From Meloidogyne chitwoodi (lineage: Eukaryota > Nematoda > Chromadorea > Rhabditida > Meloidogynidae): a stretch of 64,000 bases of DNA. The notes beneath the pieces are model-generated. The model was not told where the DNA came from and did not search any database. It saw only the letters and a program-made list of their open reading frames with translations. Below, in pieces: positions 53,708 to 64,000 of this stretch. The stretch spans positions 1,364,001 through 1,428,000 of the forward strand of contig JACZZP010000004.1 of the NCBI GenBank assembly GCA_015183035.1, in the 5' to 3' direction. Position 1 is the first letter of the stretch; each line of letters starts with the position of its first letter. A program made the position numbers and the translations under genes.

Positions 53708-54682
53708 TTTTTATTAAAAATTTAATATTATTTTTTAAATTTAGAAATGATTATAAATTTAACTTTTTTCCTATTTTTATACTTTCCATAATTTAAAATA
53801 TATTAATAAATTCTTTTTTGTTTACGTTTAATGATTTTGTCAAATTTAATTAGTAAATGCGTCACACAAAAGAATTAAATAAAAATATATTTTTATTTGA
53901 AATAAATTTAGGTAAATTAGTTACTTTTAAAACGTCATAAAAATTTAATTAACAATAAGTTCAACCAATTAATTATATTTATTATAATAATTAAAAAAAG
54001 TGAATCATCAAAAAACAGTTAAAAAATAATTTTTGATAAATTATTATAAATTATATTTTAAAGTATTTTAATGACAAAATTATTTATAGATTATATTTTT
54101 ATTTAATAAATTATATTTTAATAAATACAATTAATTTTAAATATAATCGAAGAATTTAGTATATTTAATTTAAAGGGCAAATAATTTATATTAATTGAAG
54201 AATTTATAATTATATTTAAATATATATTTAAAAGGATTTTACAATAATTTTAAAAATATAGCAATAAATATAAAAAAAGTTGTTCTCTTATTATAATAAA
54301 TTTCTTTTTTTCTTCGTTTGCAATATCCAATAAACAAATAAATAAAATAATTAATTAATTATAATTTATAAATTTATAATCGGCCTTATATTTTTATTTA
54401 AAATATATTTAATTTTGTTTGCCGGAAGTGAATTAATATATTATTATATTTTAAATTAAAATACTTAACCAAAGAATTAAATATTAATAATTTTAAATAA
54501 ACAAAAAATAAGTCGGAAATAATATTTTTTAATTTTTTATTACTTTTTAATATTTTTAAATTAAAAAATTTAATCCACTAAATATTTTTTTAATAATTAA
54601 AAAAAAATATTTAAAAGGACATTAAATTATAATATTTTATTATTTTACTTCCTTTTTGTAACAATTTTTATTTTTTAAATAG

Positions 54683-54751
54683 AATTCAGAAGGATGGAAT
54701 TTCTGTCGGGATTATGCCGACTTTTTTGAATTTCAATTCAAATGCCGTTAA
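54683..54751 (+). other. Possible terminal exon (22 aa)
   Basis: After the acceptor TTTTTTAAATAG the open frame reads NSEGWNFCRDYADFFEFQFK, then CR and a stop, with unusually balanced composition. No upstream exon could be joined. Confidence 0.25.
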
Positions 54752-57342
54752 CAAAAATATAAAAAAGACAAGTAATAATATAATTAATTTTAAATAAGAA
54801 ATAAATAGAAACTGCTTTTCATTTACATTTTTTAATAAAAAAATAATAATAAAAAAGGACAAATTGTGAATATTATGTATTTAATTATATGCGTCATTTT
54901 AGGAATAATTGAGTAATAAATTTTTAATTAAAATTGTTACTATTTTACATTTATTTTTATCTCTTATTTAATATTTTATTTATTTAACTCAAATTATAAT
55001 AAAATTAAATAAAAGTACATTTTCAAAACTTATTCATAGACTGTTCAATTAAATAATATTTTTATTACCTTATATTATATATTATTAATATTTTTATTTA
55101 TTTATTTATTAAAAAAGTTCATTTTTTAAATCTTTTCCTCAATTAAAATCCTTAAAATCAAACAAAAATAAAATAAAATTTAAATTATGTCTGACTTTTT
55201 TGCTCATTGAATTATTTAAAATTTATGTAAATTCTTTAACATTTTAATTTATTTTTTAATAATTCATCAAAATATTTTAAATTAAAAATATAAATTTTTA
55301 TGATATTTTGAATAATTAAAATTGTTATTTTTTAATTTTTTTGTCATTTTTTTAATTAAATATATTTTTATTAAAATTGAATTTTTTTTAAAATAAATTA
55401 AATTATTTATATTTTAATGGACATATTACCTATTATATGTTTATTTCTTGTTTAATTCAATTAAAACTTTTAAATATTCTTAACTTATTTATTTTTAAAA
55501 ATGATTTTTTATTTCAAAAATATTCAATAGATTATTTAATAAAAATAAATAAATAAATAAATAATATACAGGTGAAATTAAATAAATAAAATTTAATAAA
55601 AAATATATATAATTTTCCAACTGTGTTTAAACTTTTATTGTGTAATAAATAAATAAATAAATATATTAATAAGAAAGTAGATTATTAAAATAGAATAAAT
55701 ATAAACTGTGAATTAAAAAGTTATATTCATCATTTGTACCAAAATTTATTGTAAAATCCATTAACAAATGACAATCTTCTTCTAATAATTATTAAAATAA
55801 TAAGTATATTTCCTAATTTAGTACATTCATTTATTTATTAAAAAATAAATATTAATTTTTCATTAAGTACTTATATTATACCTAGAGATTTTTATTTAAA
55901 ATATAAATTGCTTTTATCTTCATTTTTTTAGAAAATCATTTAATAATTTTTATTTTTAATATGTACAATGTTATTTTATTTACTATTTTTGCAGAATTTT
56001 AATATTTTTTTTTCATATTTATTAAATAAAAATATTATATATATTTTTTATTAAAAGCTTTTTTTGTCCATCATTTTCAAATAAACAATAAAAATTTTAA
56101 TTATGTCTGTTCATTAGAATAAGAATTTTACTTTATTTTAAATCAAATTAAATTAAAAATTTTTACAAAACATTTTTATAAATAAAATATAATATTTAAA
56201 TATATAAATAATTTAATTATTTAATTTAAAAAACGATTACTTTAATAGACTTTAATTTAATTTTTTCTTTTAAATTGTTAGTGTTTTCCACCCCCAATCA
56301 TATTAAAAGTATAATTGAATTTTATTTTTATATTAACAAAAGAAATGAAGAAAACGTCAAAGTAAATATATTTATAGCCTCTAAGTATATCTTATAAATA
56401 TCATTAACTTTTTAAAGTTGTAAACAACTTTTTTTTAAATTTTATTTTTCCGAAAATAAACTCTTCTAGAATATAATAAACCTTTACAATTAATTATATA
56501 TAGTAAATATTTATTTAAAAAATAAAATTTTAAGTATTTGTTTAAATTTAAATAAAATTAAAGGTTTAATTGTCCTTTATCTTTTTTTAATAATAATATA
56601 ATGGATAAATTGAAAACATTCTATAAATATTATATTTTATAAAATTACTTCCTAAATAATTATTAACTAAAATTTATTTAAAATAAAAGCAATATATTTA
56701 TTTATTTATTTATATTAAAATTTTTTAATTTTATTTTCATTTATTTTTTAACAATTGCCCTTTTCTTTACATCTTTACTTTAACTCGACAAAAAATTCTT
56801 AATTATGCATAAAAATATTAAAAAAAAAGATGAGATAAATAACTAAAAAATTGTTCGAGCGTGTGATAATTATCAGAAATATTTTTTTTCTTTTGGCTTT
56901 TTTCTTTGCATTTGAAGATTTTATTTATTACACTTTTTTATTTTTTAGATTTAAAAAATACATCTTTAAAGTAATTATTGCCTGAAGAGTTTTTTTAATA
57001 AATTGATTATTCAAGTCCTTTTGTTTAAATCCTCATTATTCATTTTTGTTTTTATCATTTTTTCCATTCCATTTTTATTCCCTCAACTCATTGTTAATAA
57101 AGTAATTTTTGTTTTTGTCTGTATCTTAATTTAATTTAACTAAATGAGTCAAATGAATTAAAAAATAAAAAAGTGCATATTCTTTAAAGACATTATCAAA
57201 AAGTTTTTAATAAATTAATATGATGAGCAAGATGATGTAATTTTTTAATTTTATATATTTTAATGATATTTTAATATTTTAGATATAAAAAATAATTAAG
57301 AATGTTTTAAAAATAATTTTAACAATTTATGTATATCTTAAA

Positions 57343-58814
57343 ATGCTAACAACAACAACTACAATTACTTATTTAAATTATAGCTGGGCAACAATGAATA
57401 ATAATGCAAATAAATCAATTATTACTACAAAAATTATGACAAATTGTTCTATGCTATTTTTGCAGCAATGGATTCATCGATTTGGTGAAATACAAAATAC
57501 TGTTTGTTTTTTTAATTAAAAAATAAATAAAAATTAATTATTATTTAAAAGGTTGATATTGTTATGTTATGTCTTTGTACATTTGCAGTCTTTTTAAATG
57601 TTTCAGTTATTAATAGTGCATTACGGCTTTTTCATAAGAACTTTGATACAATACATGTTTATATTATTAGTATGACTATTGCTGATTTACTTATTGGTAA
57701 ATTATATTTTAAATTAAAATATTAAATATTATTAATTTTTAAAGTTTCCTGTATGATGTTAGAAACACTTGATCGTTTATTTTATTTTATAAAACGATTA
57801 CCTTGTTCTGCTTTACATTTTGTTGGTTGGATGAGTTGGTCAGCATCTAGTTTATCTTTAGTATTACTTAATAGTGATAAACTTTTGTATTTTTGTTTTC
57901 CTCTTTATTATCGAATAATTAAATCTGTTAGAAGAACTGTTAAACTTTGTCTTACTGCTTGGTTTTTATCCTGTTGGTTAGTTATTTTTTTTAATTATTT
58001 TTTAAATTTAATTTTAAGTTTTGTCTGTTATGTTTGGCTTTCTAATATTTTAAATATTGGACCTTCAAAATATTTTATCAAATGTTCGGTAATACAATAT
58101 TTATTTTTTAAATTTAATTAAAAAATTAGACAAGTTTAAATAATGGAAAACTACATATTTTTACTTTTTATACTTTACTTGTTTGTGTTTTACCTATTTT
58201 ATCTTCATTAATAGTTAGCTGCTACCTTCTACGTTTGATGAGTCGTAAACGAAAACATAGCCTCAGAACAACTTTGCAAATAACTAGTTCTACTAGCAGT
58301 GAAGAACAAATAACATTGGCCCCAGCATTTACAAGAAAAGTTGATAATTTTATATTTTTAAATTTTTTTTAAATTAATTTTCCAAATGAACTGAAAATAT
58401 GCCAGAAAAATAAAAATTATTTTTATTGATTTTAAATTAATTTTATTTTTTATTTATTTTCAGGTCCGTTCACTTGTTTTTATTTTTATAACAACTGTTT
58501 GGACTGCCATTAGTCTTTTGCCCTATAGAGTATTTGTGTTGGCACAATATAATTATTTAGATGTAATGTTAGCTGATATGTGTGGATGGAAGGCTTTATG
58601 GTTAAGTCAATTGGGTTGGCTACTTCATTATTTGCTTAAACTTAATCCAGTTTTTTAAATTATATTAAATTTAATTTTTAAATAATTATAGATTGTTAAT
58701 CCTTGTATAACAGCTTTTATTTACCATCCTTATCGAATGGACTTTGCCAAACGATTAAATAGACATTTTCACAATAATAGTAGTAAAAGAAGTGAACAAG
58801 AAGCTGAATTGTAA
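57343..58814 (+). CDS. Rhodopsin-family G-protein-coupled receptor (388 aa)
   Basis: Six in-phase exons: 57343-57501, 57552-57696, 57745-58088, 58130-58339, 58464-58649, 58692-58814. An extracellular N-terminus with several Asn is followed by TM1 (CLCTFAVFLNVSVINSALRL), TM2 (VYIISMTIADLLI, with the LxxAD motif), and TM3 after a Cys (SWSASSLSLVLLNSDKLLYF, with NSDKL in place of DRY). TM4 has Trp (LTAWFLSCWLVIFF). TM5 (LVCVLPILSSLIVSCYLL), a Ser/Lys-rich third loop, TM6 (LVFIFITTVWTAISLLPYRV) and TM7 (LLHYLLKLNPIVNPCITAFIY, matching NPxxY) complete the fold. A short charged tail follows. Probably an amine- or peptide-type neuromodulator receptor; the altered DRY position makes subfamily assignment unsafe. 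Confidence 0.88.
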
Positions 58815-59073
58815 ATATTTGTATAAATTAATTATTAAAAATACCCAGTTAAATTACTTTTTATGAAATATACCTTTTCTAATTATAAATATTTTAATAT
58901 ATTTTTAAAAATTTAAATACACATATTATAATTTAATTTATTTTTAAATAAGGCAAAACAATAAAATTAAAATATAAAAAGCACATATATATTTATTATT
59001 TTAACATATTTTGATTTTTATTAAATTAAATATTAATAAATATTCATAGAATCCATTAACTTTCAAAAATATT

Positions 59074-60549
<1,476 letters not shown>

Positions 60550-62066
60550 TGTTTTATATTAAAAGAATTAAAAAATAAAAATACTAAAAATTATTTAATT
60601 AATTAAAATTAAAAAATAAAAGAAAAACTAAAATATATAATCATTTTTAAACGGAAATTAAAACAAAAATAATAATTCGCAAAATAAAGAGTGGTAAATT
60701 TATGAAAAATGAAGAAATTTAGCGAAAAGATTTTATAATAATTAATAACAAAATATTTAAATTATTTATTATTTATAAAAATATTTTTTTAAAAAATTAA
60801 AAAATATTTTAATTTTAAATATTTTAATAAAATAATAATAAAATAAATAAAATTAATTTTAGACAGAGTCTTTTATATATTTTAAATTTTAAAATAACTG
60901 ATTAATTCAATTATAAACAAATGAATAAAATAATTTAAGTTCCTGATTAAAGGACAAAATAAATAAAATAATTTTTTTTTTTTAATTAAAACAGAGAGAA
61001 AAAGAAAAAAAAGATATTAAAATTTAAAGAAACTAATAAAAAAACATTTATTTTATTAAAGAAGTCTATTCGATTTAATTAAATATTATTTAAAAGGTTA
61101 AAGGTTTTTATTTAAATAAATAATTAATTGTTTATTTATTTATTAAAAAATAAATAAATAATAAGGAAGTTTAATAATTATTATTTATTTCCTTATTTTC
61201 TTGAATTAAAATATATTATTTATATTTATTTATATATAATAATTTAAGTGTCATCATTTAAATATAAAATAAATATATTTAATAAATTTTATGTTCAAAA
61301 ATGGATGTTTTTGTTAAAATTCGATTATAATTGCCTTGTTTACAAAAATAAATAAAAGAGAACAAAACAAACATTAAAAAAAGAGATTTAAATAAAAAAA
61401 TAAAATTAATTTATTAATTAAAAGTTAAGAATTTATTAAATTATTTTTTACAAAGAATCAATAAAATTTATGATCAAATTAAAAAAATAATTTAATTAAC
61501 AAAAATGAAAGTAATTAATTAAAAAAATAAAATAAAAGAACTACTGAGAAATATTATTTTTTAAATAAATTAATAAAAAAAACAAATTACCTATTATTAA
61601 ATGAAATATTAGAATATTAAAATGAATAAATAAATACATCATTCAAAATTTAAGTAACCAAAAATAAATAAATATATATAACTTTTTTTTACTTTTTTAT
61701 TTTTTACCAATAAAAATCTCAACATTTTTATAGAATTTAATATTTTTATTTATTTACGTGAATATTTTTTTTTTGTACACGAGAAAATTTAACAGTTCCT
61801 TTTCAATAATATATTTATTTATTTTGGGCTATAAAATTCTTTACTAAACCAATCAATTTAAAATATTATTATATTTTTCTCTTTGTATTTATTTCTTGAT
61901 TTTAAATAATTAAAATTGGTTTTTATTTTTTAAAAATATTTTTTTTATTAAATTATTTTTTTCTTTAATTTATTTTTTGTTATTGAATAAACAATTAAAA
62001 TATTTTTAAAATTATTGACAGAATATTATATTTTCAATTTATTTTTATTTATTTATGATTAAATAA
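60550..62066. other. Divergent AT-rich intergenic region
   Basis: 1.5 kb between the bZIP-like gene and the secreted beta-trefoil gene. Homopolymer-rich DNA only; presumably both promoters. No element is recognised. Confidence 0.5.
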
Positions 62067-63988
62067 ATGTTAAGAAAAAAACTTATTTTTATATTATTAT
62101 TTTATTTAATTGTGAGTTTCAAATATTTTTTAATAAATTTAAAAAAAAAATATTTATTTATTAAATTTTAATTATTTAAATTTAATTTGAGACAGTTTTT
62201 AATGTAATATCAGGATCATTAAAAGAAATTGTAAAAAGAACATTAATATTGGAAGAATCTGCCGGAAATTTTAAAAAAGGAAATCAATATTTAGCTGAAC
62301 GTGTTCTTTTTACTCTTAATGCCTTTTTTCCAATGTTTGTTTTTTAATTTAAAAATATTAATTAATTATTTTTAATTTAATTTAATTTTAAATTATATAA
62401 AACAGAAAAAATTTAATTTTATTTATTTCCTTAAAAGTTATAAATTAAAGATTATATTACATTTTTAAATATAAAATTATATTAGTGTAAGTAAATGTTA
62501 AAAAACAAATTTAAAAGTTTGCTCATAAATCAAAATTAATTTATTTATAACTTATTATTCATACACCCCTATAAAAAACTCTTAGAATATTTTATTTTTT
62601 TTTAAGTTTTATCACGTTGGAATAAAAAAATGAAAATAAAAAATAATTATAATTAAAGGAGTCGTTTTCTTGTTTTATTATTTACTGATGGAGGGAATGT
62701 AGCTTATAGAGTTGATCATTCTGAATCTGTAGAATATAATAAAATAAATGTTGTTATATATATTACTATTGCTGGTGATAGTTATTTAGGTAGTTTAAAT
62801 TGTTATGGAGATCTTACTAATGAATTTAAAAGGTAAAATAATTTTAAAATATTTTTGTAAATATTTATTTATAAAAGATATAAAGTTTTGCTTTTTAAAA
62901 ATAAATTAAGCAATTATAATATACTTATTATTTATTATTTATGTACTTATATCTTTTTTATGTCCATAACTTTTATTTTAATTTTTAATTTTATTATATA
63001 GTATAATAGGGACACGCCCGATTAGTCGCCGGCCGACTGGCCGCATGTAGTCTCTAGTTTCCATTATCTCTAATTCTCTTTGTTTCACATACTATTGCGC
63101 GGCCAATCGGCCCGCGACAAGTCGGCCGGCGACTAATAGGGCTGTACCCAGTATAATATTACAAAATATAATCAATTATTTTAATTTTTAGTTGTTATCC
63201 TCAAATGTCTATTTTATTAACTCGTATAGGTGAAATGTGTGGATCAGAAGGTGGATATAATTCAGAATCTGTAGGAGTTCGATTAGTTATTAAAAATAAT
63301 GATTTTGGTGTTGCAAGTTCATTACCTTCCTATGCTTTACGAGATGAATTATTTAATTGTGAAAATTCAACAGATAAACGTTTTCGTATTTTAATTGCTC
63401 TTTTTCAAGACTAGTTAATATTTACTAATTAAAATAATTTAAAAATATTATTTTTTTTAGTTCTTCTGCACAGGAAAAATTTTTGGAAAATTATGTGGGA
63501 AATTTTACAAGGTTAATTAATTAATTAATAATATATTTTAGTAAAATATATTAAATTTATTAAAGAATTAAATCTTTGGGAAATGGTTTATTTGTAACAT
63601 CAAAAAATGGTTCAATATTATCTGCATCAAAAGAACAAAAATTTAATAAAATATTAGAAGAGGAGTTTTTAATTCAAATAAATAGTGAAGATAAAAGTAT
63701 TTCTTTAAAATCAAGAATTAATCAAAAATATATAAAAGTTGATATAAATAATAAAGGAATTTTAATTCTTGGTAGTGATATTGTTAAAAATGAAGAAAAA
63801 TTTTTTCTTGAAAAAAAAGAAAATGAAGGAGAATATACAATTAAATCAAAAATTAATGGATTATTTGTAACTGTAAATTTAGAAAAGGAAGGAATTTTAA
63901 TTGCAAATAAGGAAAATATAACTGGACAAAATGAAATATTTCAATTTAGTTCTTTTATTTCTCTTAAAGAAAGAAATCAATTACTTGG
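62067..63988 (+). CDS. Secreted protein with fascin-like beta-trefoil region (3' partial)
   Basis: Exons: 62067-62111, 62192-62334, 62659-62832, 63192-63413, 63461-63511, 63566-63988, then a donor, so the gene runs past the window. MLRKKLIFILLFYLI is a signal peptide. The first part (VLFTLNAFFP, SRFLVLLFTDGGNVAYRV, INVVIYITIAGDSYLG, CYPQMSILLTRIGEMCGSEG) alternates strands and helices in a vWA-like way but has no MIDAS motif. Exon 6 contains GLFVTSKNGSILSASKEQ, then NQKYIKVDINNKGILIL and NGLFVTVNLEKEGILIANKE. These three related strands-and-hairpin units are typical of a beta-trefoil of the fascin/actin-crosslinking type. Function is unknown; a secreted trefoil might bind carbohydrate. A Merlin-like element sits in the intron before 63192. 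Confidence 0.7.
63009..63149. mobile_element. Merlin-like miniature element E8
   Basis: 141 bp, ends GGGACACGCCCGATTAGTCG and GGGTACAGCCCTATTAGTCG (as complement), with about 40-bp arms rich in CGGCCGAC. An exact 9-bp duplication, agtataata, lies at 63000-63008 and 63150-63158. It lies in an intron of the secreted beta-trefoil gene. Confidence 0.85.
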
Positions 63989-64000
63989 GTAAATTTATTT

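Larger units (their letters stand above)
52671..57342. other. Long AT-rich intergenic region with GC-richer islets
   Basis: 4.7 kb, mostly A/T runs. Three islets stand out and are listed separately (52868-53035, 53627-53707, 54683-54751). The rest shows no gene, transposon or RNA that I can support. Confidence 0.45.

Overview
The window looks like nuclear DNA of a nematode, probably a plant-parasitic tylenchid and most likely Meloidogyne. That species call is inference. It rests on extreme AT richness, many short introns with pyrimidine-rich acceptors, nematode-style gene families, lineage-specific secreted proteins, one gene that looks bacterial in origin, and frequent GC-AG introns. I saw no bacterial operons, CRISPR arrays, rRNA genes or complete tRNA genes.

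Layout. 0.3-5.1 kb (+): a GRIP-domain golgin (GCC2/GCC185 type), missing only its extreme 5' end. 5.7-8.6 kb (+): NOP56. 8.75-9.5 kb (-): a four-helix MARVEL-like protein. 10.0-17.4 kb (-): a complete 21-exon GH31 acid alpha-glucosidase; its 3.2 kb intron holds a whole short-chain dehydrogenase gene (14.07-16.15 kb, +). 18.2-21.7 kb (+): UBE2J1, an ERAD ubiquitin-conjugating enzyme, with introns full of transposons. 22.5-23.5 kb (-) and 24.9-27.5 kb (+): two unrecognised secreted proteins. 28.7-30.3 kb (-): a fukutin/LicD-like type II membrane protein. 31.3-33.4 kb (+): a tandem GNAT protein lacking the acetyl-CoA loop in both domains. 33.8-40.6 kb: a transposon-rich, GC-richer island with minisatellites and a frameshifted CK1/TTBK-like kinase. 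41.0-42.35 kb (-): two small genes, one secreted with a CLE-like motif. 43.5-46.2 kb (+): a leucine-rich-repeat membrane protein. 46.5-49.3 kb (-): a concentrative nucleoside transporter (SLC28). 51.7-52.7 kb (-): a bacterial-type alpha/beta hydrolase. 57.3-58.8 kb (+): a rhodopsin-like GPCR. 59.1-60.5 kb (-): a bZIP-like Gln/Asn-rich protein. 62.1 kb to the right edge (+): a secreted protein with a fascin-like beta-trefoil region, 3' partial.

The most unusual feature is a set of eight non-autonomous foldback transposons. Each begins GG and ends CC, and each is flanked by an 8-9 bp target duplication: six are perfect and two have one mismatch. This is a Merlin (IS1016/ISXO2-like) signature, and one member carries a decayed Merlin-type zinc ribbon. 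Several share the same internal module although their terminal repeats differ. hAT-like, Harbinger-like and mariner-like miniature elements are nested among them. One insertion duplicated a 5' splice site exactly.

Exon models were joined by hand from reading frame, GT/GC-AG boundaries and phase. Where exon ends are listed, phases agree. No transcript evidence was available.
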